Assembly: GCF_010179735.1 (NCBI RefSeq) | Contig: NZ_JAAEEH010000009.1 | Span: 1 to 64,000, forward strand | Direction: 5' to 3' | Source: Anaerotalea alkaliphila | Lineage (GTDB): Bacteria > Bacillota > Clostridia > Lachnospirales > Vallitaleaceae | DNA length: 64,000 nucleotides | Part shown: piece by piece, positions 7,675 through 17,528 of the stretch | Layout: the number at the start of each line of letters is the position of its first letter | Position numbering within the stretch: position 1 is the first letter of the stretch | The notes under the pieces: generated by a model | Seen by the model: only the letters and a program-made list of their open reading frames with translations | Databases searched by the model: none | Told to the model about the DNA's origin: nothing | Program-made: the position numbers and the translations under genes

Positions 7675-9207
7675 ATGGGAGAGCATTTGAAGAAGATACT
7701 GATTGTGGATGACGAACTGCTCATCCGGCAAGGTATCCTGCATTATATCGACTGGCAGGAAGAAGGATTCGAAATCGTTGGAGAGGCTTCCAACGGCCAG
7801 GAGGCATTGGAAAGGATTGCGGAAGTGAAGCCGGACATCATCATCACCGACATCGCCATGCCGGTGATGGATGGCATCGAGCTCATCAAGACAGTGAAGC
7901 GGGAATCACCAGAAATAGAATTCGTCGTGCTGAGCAGCTACTCGGATTTCGACTATGTCAGGGAAACCTTCAAGAGCGGTGTGCTCGACTATATCCTGAA
8001 ACCGAATCTCAATGCGGCCTCCCTCCTTGAGACCCTAAAGATGTCAGCCTGCGCCAAGAAGCCTGACACCCCGGATGAAAGAGGCCCCCAGAAGGAATTG
8101 TCCCCTGAAGCACTGATCCGCAAAATCATGCATCGGCATTATTCGAGGCAGGATGTCGAAAACCTGAAAAAGTGCTTTTCCGGCAACTCTTTTGCACTCA
8201 TCGAGGTCCATGCATCCTGGCTTGCAGCTGATGGTACGGCCGCACCGGCGCACACCGCAGGCCTGGACATGGTCAAGATCGACGACGATGCTGCAGAGAA
8301 GGAAGGGATGCTGTATCTGGCCAACGGGTCAATGGAAAACATCCACCGGTACCTCGAGCATCGGAAACAGGAGAATGACGGGAGGACCCTCCTTGCCAGC
8401 CGGACATTCACGGACCTGGACCTGATCGGAATCCACTACCGGGAAGACATCCTCAAGCTCAGGCAGCATTATTTCTACCTGTCGGATGCGCCAATCCTGA
8501 CGATCCAGTCCCTTCCGGAAACCACGGGACGGCCGAAGCCCTTCGACCTGAACTATTGCCTGGTCCTTTTCAAGCAGAAGAAGCTGGAAAGTGCCATGCA
8601 GCACATTGACGCCCATCTGGACGAAATCAAGGGCAGCTGCCTGCTGGAGCAGGTCGAGGTGAAGAATTTTCTAGGCAATCTGGTTTTCAACATGACCGTG
8701 GCGCTGTCCGCGATGGTTCCGGACAACCAGAAGATAGAGCAGAAGAAGTACCAGTATTTCGACGCAATCAACCATGCATCTACCTTCGAGGAGGCGCATT
8801 TTCATTTCCGAACCTTTTTCAGCGAGGCCATAGCCAAGATCAACGAATCCGGCGAGGAGCCGCTGTCGAACTTCGACAGGCTGCTGGCATACATAGAGGC
8901 GCACTACCAGGATCCCCTATCCTTGACCGAACTGGCGAAGCACTTCCATTTTAACGCCTCCTATCTATCCAGCTATTTCAGCCAGCATATGGGCCAGGGG
9001 TTCAACGAGTATCTGACAACCATCCGGATGGAGAACGCCAAGCGACTGCTGGGGGAAAGCGACTGGAGCATCGCCGAAGTGGGAGCCATGGTCGGCTATC
9101 CGGACCACAGCTACTTCTGCAAAGTGTTTAAAAGGAGGCACCACCTATCACCAAGCCGCTACCGCAAGGAGAAGAAGCATGAAAGGGAGCATTGGTCGAA
9201 TCAATGA
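7675..9207 (+). CDS. AraC-type response regulator (YesN-like)
   Basis: The 510-residue protein has an N-terminal CheY receiver with acidic pocket D12-D13, phospho-acceptor D59 (IIITDIAMP) and the conserved lysine in YILKP. A long variable middle region follows, then a C-terminal AraC helix-turn-helix pair (LSLTELAKHFHFNASYLSSYF and the second helix around YPDHSYFCKVFKR). YesN-type regulators activate nearby sugar importer genes when phosphorylated. GGGAGGTG precedes the ATG at 7675, and its end overlaps the kinase gene by 29 bases. Its likely target is the importer/beta-galactosidase operon starting at 11143. Confidence 0.9.
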   Translation: MGEHLKKILIVDDELLIRQGILHYIDWQEEGFEIVGEASNGQEALERIAEVKPDIIITDIAMPVMDGIELIKTVKRESPEIEFVVLSSYSDFDYVRETFKSGVLDYILKPNLNAASLLETLKMSACAKKPDTPDERGPQKELSPEALIRKIMHRHYSRQDVENLKKCFSGNSFALIEVHASWLAADGTAAPAHTAGLDMVKIDDDAAEKEGMLYLANGSMENIHRYLEHRKQENDGRTLLASRTFTDLDLIGIHYREDILKLRQHYFYLSDAPILTIQSLPETTGRPKPFDLNYCLVLFKQKKLESAMQHIDAHLDEIKGSCLLEQVEVKNFLGNLVFNMTVALSAMVPDNQKIEQKKYQYFDAINHASTFEEAHFHFRTFFSEAIAKINESGEEPLSNFDRLLAYIEAHYQDPLSLTELAKHFHFNASYLSSYFSQHMGQGFNEYLTTIRMENAKRLLGESDWSIAEVGAMVGYPDHSYFCKVFKRRHHLSPSRYRKEKKHEREHWSNQ

Positions 9208-10984
9208 ATGGTTCCATCGAAACGGCATATTCTTGAAGGCCTTCGGTGTGACCTTCTCCAGTGTCGTTCTGGTGGCGGTCCTGATCACTGTCAGCACCTT
9301 GAGGCTGTCCATCGACTACTTCATGGAAACCTTCACCATCACCAATGAGAGGATTGTCAACCAGAGCAAGGAACGCTTCGAATATTACAGCAATGTGGTC
9401 CTGGACACGATTTACAGCACGGAGAACAATGTGAGGATCAAGCGCGCGATCATCGAAGAACAGGCCTCTTCGGTGCTCCATGCCAGCGCTTTCTATGATG
9501 TCGTCAATGAACTGGAGCAGATCCATGCGCGCCTTCAGCCGGAATCCGCCGATCTGGTCCTCATGGGAGAAAACGGAGCGCTGTACAACATGAACTATGC
9601 CTACTGGCCCGTCTCCAGCGGCTATCTGCAGGGGCTGGATTTCACGAAACAGCTGTCCCTGAACCCTGGGATGATCCAATATGCCAGCATCGGTCCCGAC
9701 GAAGCCGGCGGCGAGCGGGTGATTGTTGCCGGGAAGGCGTTCAAGGAGCGTTCCAGTGAACGGATCTACGCCTATATCTACATTGTCATCCGGGAATCCG
9801 ACATCCGGCGCTTCTATGAAGGCTACACCAGCGAGGAGAACATCATGCTCCTGATGAACCGGAACGGAGAGATCCTCTCGAGCAACCGGACGGACTGGAT
9901 CGGGGACGAGGATGCCGCAGCGGCAGCCATATTCGGGGGGGAGGCAGGAACCAGCGGCAACGTGCCTGCTGCGACAGTGAAAGGGCAGCCGTACCAGCTT
10001 CTCTATGAGTACATTCCGGTACTCGACATCTATCTCGTCAACCTGGTCGACCGGATGAGCATAGCAAGCCAGCTGGTCAACATGCAGGAGCTCGTGCTGA
10101 TTGTCGCGTGGATCGTCCTCATCGCCACCATCCTGTCCTGGCTGACAACCAGACACATTACCTTGCCTTTGACCCGGCTGGTGCAGCAGATCGACACACT
10201 GACACGCCACCATTTCAAGAAACCGCTAAAGGAGGAAGGGGGCTACGAGTCGGTGCAGATCGCCAGGGCCTTCAACAACACGCTGGAGGAACTGAACCAG
10301 TACATCCAAGTGGTGGTGGCATCCCAGAAGAAACAGAAGGAAGCCGAGCTGCAGGCCCTCCAGCACCAGATCAATCCCCACTTCCTCTACAACACATTGA
10401 CAACGGTCAAGTTCATGGTGGACAAGGGGGATGCGGACAAGGCCATCGAAACCATACACGCGCTGACAGGTCTGTTGCAGAATACACTGGGGGATATCAG
10501 TGAAACGGTGACCGTGGAAAAGGAGCTCAGCTACACCAGGGACTACGTGCTGATCAACCAGGCGCGTTATGGGGACAGGATCCAAGTCAACTACTTCATC
10601 GACGAACAGTGCCGCAACTGCCTCGTGCCGAAACTGTTCCTGCAGCCCATGATTGAAAATGCTTTCTTTCACGGTTTCAACAGGAAGAAAGCAGGCTACA
10701 TACAGATCATGGTCTATAGAACGCAACAGCAGCTCATCTGTGAAGTTGCGGATGACGGAGACGGCATGGACATGGAAAAAGGTTGGACGCAGCATGCCCA
10801 GGAGGGTAGGAAGGGGTTGCTGAAAGGGATCGGCATCCGGAATGTGCAGGAGCGCATCGCCCTGATGTATGGCGATGGTTATGGGGTTGCGTTCGACAGC
10901 GCTCCAGGCCGGGGGACAAAAGTGAAGGTCACGCTGCCGTTGCTGGAGGCTGAGCCGAAGCAATTCCAACCTGAAAAAACCTGA
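9179..10984 (+). CDS. Sensor histidine kinase (YesM-like)
   Basis: The 601-residue kinase has a transmembrane helix near residues 18-40, an extracellular sensor region to about residue 295, a second transmembrane helix around 300-320, a HAMP-like linker, the His_kinase block QINPHFLYNTL with phosphorylated H401, and a HATPase domain containing MIENAFFHGF and the GIGIRNVQERI loop. It would sense an external sugar or a liganded binding protein and phosphorylate the regulator at 7675. It starts inside the regulator gene with AAGGAGAAGAAGC as RBS. The gene ends in a tandem 10-base repeat (CTGAAAAAAC at 10971 and 10981) that runs past the stop. Confidence 0.92.
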   Translation: MKGSIGRINEWFHRNGIFLKAFGVTFSSVVLVAVLITVSTLRLSIDYFMETFTITNERIVNQSKERFEYYSNVVLDTIYSTENNVRIKRAIIEEQASSVLHASAFYDVVNELEQIHARLQPESADLVLMGENGALYNMNYAYWPVSSGYLQGLDFTKQLSLNPGMIQYASIGPDEAGGERVIVAGKAFKERSSERIYAYIYIVIRESDIRRFYEGYTSEENIMLLMNRNGEILSSNRTDWIGDEDAAAAAIFGGEAGTSGNVPAATVKGQPYQLLYEYIPVLDIYLVNLVDRMSIASQLVNMQELVLIVAWIVLIATILSWLTTRHITLPLTRLVQQIDTLTRHHFKKPLKEEGGYESVQIARAFNNTLEELNQYIQVVVASQKKQKEAELQALQHQINPHFLYNTLTTVKFMVDKGDADKAIETIHALTGLLQNTLGDISETVTVEKELSYTRDYVLINQARYGDRIQVNYFIDEQCRNCLVPKLFLQPMIENAFFHGFNRKKAGYIQIMVYRTQQQLICEVADDGDGMDMEKGWTQHAQEGRKGLLKGIGIRNVQERIALMYGDGYGVAFDSAPGRGTKVKVTLPLLEAEPKQFQPEKT

Positions 10985-11064
10985 AAAAACGACAAGTTCC
11001 AAAAAAAACACAACAATTGTATAAAACCCATGAAAATAGTCCAATCCAACACCTAAAAAACGTG

Positions 11065-11094
11065 TTATTGGTCTATTTTTTTCGGTGCTATACT
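11065..11094 (+). promoter_or_regulatory. Promoter of the CUT1 importer/lacZ operon
   Basis: TATACT at 11089-11094 has TTATTG (11065-11070) 18 bases upstream. The -35 match is poor, which suits a promoter that needs an activator such as the adjacent YesN-like regulator. The A-rich upstream stretch (10985-11060) could hold its sites, but I found no clear phased repeat there. Confidence 0.5.
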
Positions 11095-11142
11095 TGAAGC
11101 ATAAACAAAAGCAACAAGACAAACAGATTTGAAAGGGAAGGT

Positions 11143-12459
11143 ATGCAAATGAAGAAAAGACTGTTCATCGCCATTCTGCTGCTGACAATGCTGCTCCCGG
11201 CATGCAGCGGAAAAAAAACAGAGACAAACGCAGATGCTGGAAGCGCGAAAGGGGATGGTGCCGGAACGGGAGCGGGTACAACCGTGACGGCCTGGGCTTG
11301 GGATCCGAACTTCAACATCCGGGCTCTTGAGCTCGCCGAGGAGGCCTATAAGGGAGAAATCGCCGTCAATCTGGAAATCGTGGAGAACGCCCAGAGCGAT
11401 ATCGTGCAACGACTTAACACGGCCCTGTCGTCAGGCACGCCGAAAGGTCTGCCCAACATCGTCCTGATCGAGGACTACCGGGCCCAGAGTTTCCTGAAGT
11501 CCTACCCGGATGCATTTTATCCTTTGACGGGCCACATCGACGCGGACGATTTCGCAAACTACAAAATCGAAGCCACCAGCCATGACGGTGAAGTGTATGG
11601 CCTTCCCTTCGATACAGGTGTCACGGGGCTGTATGTGCGTGTGGACTACCTCGAAGCGGCAGGCCTCACTGTTGGGGACATGACGAATGTCACGTGGCAG
11701 GAATACATCGCAATCGGCAAGCAGGTCAAGGAAGCTACAGGAAAGCAGATGTTGAGTCTGAACCCCAATGATTTCAACTTCGTCCGCATGATGGTCCAAT
11801 CGGCCGGACAATGGTATTTCGAGGAAGACGGAAGCACGCCAAACCTTGAGCACAACGAAGCCCTGAAAGAAATCTTCCGGGTCTACAAGGCCATGCTCGA
11901 TGCGGATATCGTCAAGCTGAATTCGGACTGGAGCCAATTCGTAGCTGCCTTCAACAGCGGCGATGTGGCGACGGTTCCTACCGGCAACTGGATCACACCG
12001 AGCGTCAAGGCGGAAGCATCCCAAGCGGGACAGTGGCGCGTGGTGTCCCTGCCGCGTCTTCAAACGGAAGGCGGTCTCAATGTATCCAACCTGGGAGGTA
12101 GCTCCTGGTACGTACTGAACCAGGATGGCAAGGAAGCCGCCGCGGCATTCCTGGCGGATACATTCGGCAGCAATGTCGACTTCTACAACACGCTGCTTGC
12201 GGATGTCGGTGCCATCGGCACATACAAGCCGGGCATTGCAGGAGATGCATTTGACCAAAGCGACGACTTCTTCGGCGGACAGAAGATCTACAGCGACTTC
12301 ACCAGCTGGATGGCCGATATCCCCGCTGTCAACTATGGCATACACACCTATGCGATAGACGATATCCTGAAAGTCGAAATGCAGAAATACCTGAAAGGCG
12401 AAGACCTGGACACAGTGATGGCAAGTGCGCAGGCACAAGCGGAGATGCAGCTGAGATAA
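11143..12459 (+). CDS. Extracellular sugar-binding lipoprotein (CUT1, family 1)
   Basis: The 438-residue protein has a lipoprotein signal (MKKRLFIAILLLTMLLPACSG, lipobox LPAC), a short polar linker, then a SBP_bac_1 fold with recognisable TAWAWDPNFN, SYPDAFYPLTGHID and late GGSSWYVLNQDGKE. It would bind an oligosaccharide and deliver it to the permeases at 12527 and 13396. The next enzyme is a beta-galactosidase, so galactosides are the best guess. An ATG at 11149 (start MKK) has better RBS spacing from GGGAAGG than the ATG at 11143. Confidence 0.88.
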   Translation: MQMKKRLFIAILLLTMLLPACSGKKTETNADAGSAKGDGAGTGAGTTVTAWAWDPNFNIRALELAEEAYKGEIAVNLEIVENAQSDIVQRLNTALSSGTPKGLPNIVLIEDYRAQSFLKSYPDAFYPLTGHIDADDFANYKIEATSHDGEVYGLPFDTGVTGLYVRVDYLEAAGLTVGDMTNVTWQEYIAIGKQVKEATGKQMLSLNPNDFNFVRMMVQSAGQWYFEEDGSTPNLEHNEALKEIFRVYKAMLDADIVKLNSDWSQFVAAFNSGDVATVPTGNWITPSVKAEASQAGQWRVVSLPRLQTEGGLNVSNLGGSSWYVLNQDGKEAAAAFLADTFGSNVDFYNTLLADVGAIGTYKPGIAGDAFDQSDDFFGGQKIYSDFTSWMADIPAVNYGIHTYAIDDILKVEMQKYLKGEDLDTVMASAQAQAEMQLR

Positions 12460-12462
12460 TCC

Positions 12463-12500
12463 GAACGGACTGCAGGGAGACCCATGTCACCCTGCGGTTC
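12463..12500 (+). other. Intercistronic hairpin after the binding-protein gene
   Basis: GCAGGG (12472-12477) pairs with CCCTGC (12490-12495), and the outer GAAC pairs with GTTC with a bulge between. There is no T-run. As at 2275, it lies directly after a binding-protein gene and may raise that protein's level over the permeases. Confidence 0.4.
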
Positions 12501-12526
12501 TTCAACTAGGAGAGGAGTTAGTTATC

Positions 12527-13399
12527 GTGGAAAATTCCCTGAAAAAACACAGGGTTGGATGGTTCTATATCATGATTCCGGTCCTTGCGATTGCGTTGTT
12601 CTATTTCTACCCTATGCTAGACGCACTTTTGCTTTCGTTCCGGTCCGGCATGGGTATGAATCTTGAATTCGTTGGGCTGCTGAATTGGAAACGCCTGCTC
12701 AGCGACCCCAACTTCATCACCGCTTTGTCCAACACCTTGACGTATCTGGTCATCCAAGTGCCGGTCATGCTGGTTCTGGCCATGCTGATGTCCGTGCTTC
12801 TGAACAAGGAGTCCTTGAAATTCAGAGGCCTGTTCAGAACGGCAATCTTCTTGCCGGCGGTGACGTCGCTGGTTGCCTATTCGGTCGTGTTCAAATACAT
12901 GTTCAGCCCCGACGGCATCATCAACCGGTTCCTTATGGACCTGTCCCTAACGGATGCTCCAATCTTCTTCCTATCGGATCCGTTCTGGAGCAAGGTCGTC
13001 ATCATCCTGGCGATCACCTGGCGGTGGACAGGGTACAACATGATTTTCTATCTTTCGTCGCTTCAGAACATCGACAAATCCGTCTACGAGGCAGCAAGGG
13101 TCGACGGTGCCAATGCGATCCAACAGTTCTTCAAGATCACCATGCCGATGTTGAAACCGATCATCCTGTTCACCACAATCACGTCCACTATCGGCACACT
13201 GCAGCTCTTCGATGAAATCCTTAACATAACGGATGGCGGACCCGGCAATGCGACACTTTCGATTTCCAAATACATCTACGACCTGTCCTTCAAGTACACG
13301 CCGGACTTCGGCTATGCAGCGACGGTCTCCTATGTCATCGTCATCATCGTCATCATCCTATCCGCAATCCAGTTCAAATTGGCAGGTGAAAAAGAATGA
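12527..13399 (+). CDS. Sugar ABC transporter permease (MalF/UgpA type)
   Basis: The 290-residue protein has about six membrane segments and the ATPase-docking EAA loop (VYEAARVDGANAIQQFFKITMPML). It starts with GTG at 12527, ten bases after GGAG. It pairs with the permease at 13396, which begins inside its stop codon (ATGA overlap), so the two are translationally coupled. No ATPase gene follows, as is common for CUT1 importers that share an MsmK/MsmX-type ATPase. Confidence 0.9.
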   Translation: MENSLKKHRVGWFYIMIPVLAIALFYFYPMLDALLLSFRSGMGMNLEFVGLLNWKRLLSDPNFITALSNTLTYLVIQVPVMLVLAMLMSVLLNKESLKFRGLFRTAIFLPAVTSLVAYSVVFKYMFSPDGIINRFLMDLSLTDAPIFFLSDPFWSKVVIILAITWRWTGYNMIFYLSSLQNIDKSVYEAARVDGANAIQQFFKITMPMLKPIILFTTITSTIGTLQLFDEILNITDGGPGNATLSISKYIYDLSFKYTPDFGYAATVSYVIVIIVIILSAIQFKLAGEKE

Positions 13400-14223
13400 A
13401 ACGTTTAAAATCCATTGCAGCCTACGTATTCCTGGTCATCGCTGCCCTCATCTCCATCTATCCGTTTTTCTGGATGGTGGTCAGCATGACCAACCGTTCC
13501 GTCGATGTCACAGGAGGTCGCCAGCTTCCAGGCACCTACCTGATGGAAAACCTGAACAACCTTTTCGGGCAGGTGGATATGGTCACAGCGCTTGGCAATT
13601 CCACCCTTGTCGCGGTCATCTCCACGCTGCTGACGATGCTGCTTACCTCGCTGGCTGGTTATGGCTTCCATGTGTACAGGTCGCGGAGGAAGGACATTGT
13701 ATTCAATGTGCTGCTGCTGTCGATGATGATCCCCTTCGCGGCAATCATGATTCCGCTGTACCGCCTGTTCGGCAGGATCTCCCAAGTGGCACCCTGGATC
13801 GGCATCGATACCCTGGCGGCGGCCTTTCTGCCCACGTTGACGACGGCCTTCTTCATCTTCTTCTTTCGGCAGAACACCGGGATGTTTCCCGAGGAGCTGA
13901 TTGAAGCCAGCCGGTTGGACGGCCTCTCGGAAACAGGCATCTTCTTCCGCATCTACATTCCCACCATGAAAACAACCTATGCCGCGGCGGCAATCATCGC
14001 GTTCATGAACAGCTGGAATAATTTCCTGTGGCCACTGATTGTTCTGCAATCCCCGGCGAAGAAGACGGTCCCGCTGCTGATTTCGAATCTGGGTTCAAGC
14101 TATGCACCGGATTACGGTATGATCATGTCGGCCATCACGATTGCCACACTGCCCACGGTCTTCGTCTTCTTCCTGATGCAGAAACATTTTGTTGCCGGAA
14201 TGACGGGCTCCGTGAAAGGCTGA
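13396..14223 (+). CDS. Sugar ABC transporter permease (MalG/UgpE type)
   Basis: The 275-residue protein has six predicted membrane segments and the EAA loop (LIEASRLDGLSETGIFFRIYIPTMK). It overlaps the preceding permease gene by four bases. It ends with the typical MalG-class tail HFVAGMTGSVKG. Together with 11143 and 12527 it forms an importer for a sugar probably cleaved by the beta-galactosidase that follows. Confidence 0.9.
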   Translation: MKRLKSIAAYVFLVIAALISIYPFFWMVVSMTNRSVDVTGGRQLPGTYLMENLNNLFGQVDMVTALGNSTLVAVISTLLTMLLTSLAGYGFHVYRSRRKDIVFNVLLLSMMIPFAAIMIPLYRLFGRISQVAPWIGIDTLAAAFLPTLTTAFFIFFFRQNTGMFPEELIEASRLDGLSETGIFFRIYIPTMKTTYAAAAIIAFMNSWNNFLWPLIVLQSPAKKTVPLLISNLGSSYAPDYGMIMSAITIATLPTVFVFFLMQKHFVAGMTGSVKG

Positions 14224-14284
14224 GCAGCCTTCCGTCGAAAAGTCAGAAAAATAAGGCGCCACGCTTGCCATAGGAGGAAAAGAA

Positions 14285-17200
14285 TTGGTTAAAAGGTATC
14301 CGAAGTACCAGTACAACCCGCCGTCAAACGGCTATCCGGAATGGAACAACAATCCGGAGATTTTCGCTTTGAACCGCCGCAGGCCCACCGCGGACCATAT
14401 GCCTTTCGATACGGAGGAGCAGGCACTTACCCTCGATAAGGAGCAGTCTCCCCACTACCTTTCCCTGAAGGGCACCTGGGCCTTCCACTGGGCGGAGAAT
14501 CCCGACAAGAGGTGCAAGGACTTCCACAAGGCGGATGCCGACATTGAAGGGTTTGGCACCATCCAGGTGCCAGGCCACTGGCAGCTCCAGGGCTATGACT
14601 ATCCCCAGTATGTGAATACGCGCTATCCCTGGATCGGCCATGACGACATCGAAGCGCCTTTTGCGCCGACCCGCTACAATCCGGTGGGACAATACCGCAA
14701 GGTCGTCGAGCTGCCGGATGCTTTCCTAAAGAAGCCTGTCTACTTCAGGCTGGAGGGTGTGGAATCCGCCTTCTATCTCTGGGTCAATGGGGATTTTGTC
14801 GGGTATGCCGAGGACAGCTTCACCGCTTCGGAGTTCGACCTGACACCCTACCTACAGCCCGGAAAAAACATCTTCGCCATCGAGGTGTATCGCTGGAGCG
14901 ACGGCAGCTGGCTGGAGGGCCAGGATTTCTGGCGCATGAGCGGCATCTTCAGGGACCTCTACCTATACTGTCTGCCGGAAGTGCATATCGACGACTTTTT
15001 CATCCGGGCATCCCTGGATGACGACTATCAGGACGGGAAGCTGGCCGTAGATGCAGCCTTGAGGAACTACAATGAAACGCCTGGTACAGCCACCCTATTG
15101 GCGAAACTGTATGATAGGGACTTGGCGCTTGTCGCAACGGCGGAGAAAAAGGTAGCGATTTCCGGGGAGCAGCAGGACGTCAGCCTGCAGATGGCATTGG
15201 CGCGGCCCAGGCATTGGTCTGCCGAAGATCCCTATCTTTACAAGCTCACCCTGTCGCTCCTTGACGATGAAGGCCGTACCACGGAGGTGGAGGGAAGCGA
15301 TGTGGGATTTCGCAGGTTCGAGCTTAAGGACGGCCTCATGCAACTCAATGGCAAACCCATCCTCTTCAAGGGCGTGAACCGGCACGAATTCGACAGCAGG
15401 GTCGGCAGGGCAATTACAAAGGTGCACATGCTGCAGGACATCCGGATGATAAAAAAGGCCAACATCAATGCGGTCCGCACGTCCCACTACCCAAACGACC
15501 CCTACTGGTACAAGCTTTGCGACAGGTATGGTGTGTACCTGATGGACGAGGTGAACCTGGAAACCCACGGAACCTGGCACTATGGCCAGAAGGAATTGGG
15601 AAATACATTGCCTGGCAGCCGCCCGGAGTGGCGCGCCAATGTTCTGGACCGGTGCAGCGCCATGTTCGAGCGGGACAAGAACCATCCTTCCATCCTTGTT
15701 TTTTCCCTGGGTAATGAATCCTTCGGCGGGGACAACTTCCAGCTGATGCACGACTATTTCAAGGAAAAGGATGCGAGCCGGCTGGTGCACTACGAGGGAG
15801 TATTCCACTACAGGCTCTCCGAAGGCGTGTCGGACATGGAAAGTACCATGTACATCCCCCCGGAGCAGGTGGAAACCTACGCGAAACAGGCCGGCCCCGG
15901 CTCCAAGCCCTACATCCTCTGTGAGTTCAGCCATGCCATGGGCAATTCCCTAGGCAATTTCCAAGAGTATGTGGCACTCTTCGATAAGTATCCCATCCTC
16001 CAGGGAGGCTTCATCTGGGACTTCAAAGACCAGGCGCTGCTGCACCGGACCCAGGAAGGGGTCCCTTTCCTGGCCTATGGCGGGGATTTCGGGGAATGGC
16101 CCCATGACGGCACTTTCTCAGGCAACGGAATCGTCTTCGCCGATGGCACGCCCAGCCCGAAACTGGCGGAGGTGAGGCGCCAGTACCAGCCGGCGGCCTT
16201 CGAGGCGGTGGATCTGTCTGCGGGTACCCTCCGGATCCGCAACAAGTTCCTGTTCACCAGTCTGGACCGCTTCCTGCTCAAATGGCAGATGCTGAAGGAC
16301 GGGGAGCCGGCGGTATCGGGGACGCTGCCCCTGGACCTGGCACCTGGCGAAGCCGGCATCGTTTCCCTGGACTATGTCCTGCCGCAAGAGCCTGGCGAGG
16401 CCAGGTGGGACCTGCAGGTGTCCCTGCGCCAGACGGAGGCGACCCTCTACGCGGAGCAGGGTCATGAGGTTGCTTTTGGAGAGTTCCTCCTTCCGGTGGC
16501 TGCCGGCCCTGTCGTCCGAGACCTACCGGAAGGTGCTGTCAGCTGTTCCCTGACCGAGGGAATGTGGCAGGTGACGGCGGCCGATGCAACGTACAGCTTC
16601 GACCCGGCGGCGGGACTTCTCATCGGCATAGGGAAGGCAGGCTTCGCTTACCTGGAAACACCTGTCGTACCGGACTTCTGGCGGGCCCTGACAGACAACG
16701 ACCGTGGAAACGGGCTGGAGGAGCGGGCAGGCGTCTTCCGGCATGCTGCCGGGAAGATGCAGCTGCTGTCGGCGACACTGGAGCGGGGCGCTACGATGGC
16801 GGCGGCATCCTTCACCCACAGCTATGACGGTCTGGGCAACAGCCGCAGCCACACCTGTTTCGCAGTCCGGGGGGACGGCCTCCTGGAAATCGATTTCATC
16901 TTCAGGCCAGATCCCCTGTTGCCGGATATCCCCGCCATTGGGCTGGCCATGACGGCAAGCAGTGGACTGGACAGGCTTGAATGGGTCGGCAGGGGCCCCC
17001 ATGAATCCTACGCGGACCGCTGGCAAGGAGCAAGAATCGGCCGCTGGAGCGGAACGGTCAGGGAGCAATTCGTGCCGTATCTGCGTCCCCAGGCCTGCGG
17101 CAACAAGATGGAGGTCACGAAGCTGTCCGTGCATGGCGCGAGGCATGCCCTTGATTTCACAAGCCGACTCGGATTCGAGGCGGTGGTGCTGCCCTACACC

Positions 17201-17386
17201 GATGACGAACTGGAGGCGGCGGGGCACCCCCACGAGCTGCCCGAAGCCGGGAAAACGGTCGTCAAGATCAACCTGGGACAGATGGGGGTCGGCGGGGACG
17301 ACAGCTGGGGACAGATGACCCATCCTGCCTACCGACTCCACCCGAACCAGGTCTACAGGCACCAGTTCATGATTCGGCTGGACTAG
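14285..17386 (+). CDS. lacZ: Beta-galactosidase, glycoside hydrolase family 2
   Basis: The 1033-residue protein has the full five-domain LacZ layout and usual length (E. coli LacZ is 1024). The N-terminal sugar-binding domain contains GYAEDSFTASEFDLTPYL and WSDGSWLEGQDFWRMSGIFRDLYL. The catalytic barrel contains NRHEFDSRVGRAI and FSLGNES with acid/base E478. The nucleophile is E547 in ILCEFSHAMGNS. The C-terminal Bgal_small_N domain contains RGPHESYADR. It starts with TTG at 14285, seven bases after AGGAGG. No signal peptide is seen, so it acts in the cytoplasm on imported beta-galactosides. It is the last gene of the operon and a terminator follows. Confidence 0.96.
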   Translation: MVKRYPKYQYNPPSNGYPEWNNNPEIFALNRRRPTADHMPFDTEEQALTLDKEQSPHYLSLKGTWAFHWAENPDKRCKDFHKADADIEGFGTIQVPGHWQLQGYDYPQYVNTRYPWIGHDDIEAPFAPTRYNPVGQYRKVVELPDAFLKKPVYFRLEGVESAFYLWVNGDFVGYAEDSFTASEFDLTPYLQPGKNIFAIEVYRWSDGSWLEGQDFWRMSGIFRDLYLYCLPEVHIDDFFIRASLDDDYQDGKLAVDAALRNYNETPGTATLLAKLYDRDLALVATAEKKVAISGEQQDVSLQMALARPRHWSAEDPYLYKLTLSLLDDEGRTTEVEGSDVGFRRFELKDGLMQLNGKPILFKGVNRHEFDSRVGRAITKVHMLQDIRMIKKANINAVRTSHYPNDPYWYKLCDRYGVYLMDEVNLETHGTWHYGQKELGNTLPGSRPEWRANVLDRCSAMFERDKNHPSILVFSLGNESFGGDNFQLMHDYFKEKDASRLVHYEGVFHYRLSEGVSDMESTMYIPPEQVETYAKQAGPGSKPYILCEFSHAMGNSLGNFQEYVALFDKYPILQGGFIWDFKDQALLHRTQEGVPFLAYGGDFGEWPHDGTFSGNGIVFADGTPSPKLAEVRRQYQPAAFEAVDLSAGTLRIRNKFLFTSLDRFLLKWQMLKDGEPAVSGTLPLDLAPGEAGIVSLDYVLPQEPGEARWDLQVSLRQTEATLYAEQGHEVAFGEFLLPVAAGPVVRDLPEGAVSCSLTEGMWQVTAADATYSFDPAAGLLIGIGKAGFAYLETPVVPDFWRALTDNDRGNGLEERAGVFRHAAGKMQLLSATLERGATMAAASFTHSYDGLGNSRSHTCFAVRGDGLLEIDFIFRPDPLLPDIPAIGLAMTASSGLDRLEWVGRGPHESYADRWQGARIGRWSGTVREQFVPYLRPQACGNKMEVTKLSVHGARHALDFTSRLGFEAVVLPYTDDELEAAGHPHELPEAGKTVVKINLGQMGVGGDDSWGQMTHPAYRLHPNQVYRHQFMIRLD

Positions 17387-17396
17387 AAGAGGAGAG

Positions 17397-17433
17397 AATA
17401 GCCACCACGGTTTTATGACGTGGTGGCTATTTT
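17397..17433 (+). terminator. Rho-independent terminator after lacZ
   Basis: AATAGCCACCACG (17397-17409) and CGTGGTGGCTATT (17419-17431) form a perfect 13-bp stem with a 9-base loop, followed by a short T-rich tail. Confidence 0.85.
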
Positions 17434-17528
17434 GCACTTACCTTCTTTGAAAAAATGTGTTACAATTTCATCAATGTGCTATGAATTCACAACGTTAAAC
17501 CATTGAAATCCAAAGAAAGGCAAGGAGC

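Noticed and set aside
10971-10990. Tandem CTGAAAAAAC repeat at the end of the first kinase gene as a regulator site
   Set aside because: Only two units occur, they cover the stop codon, and no copy is phased with the promoter at 11065-11094.
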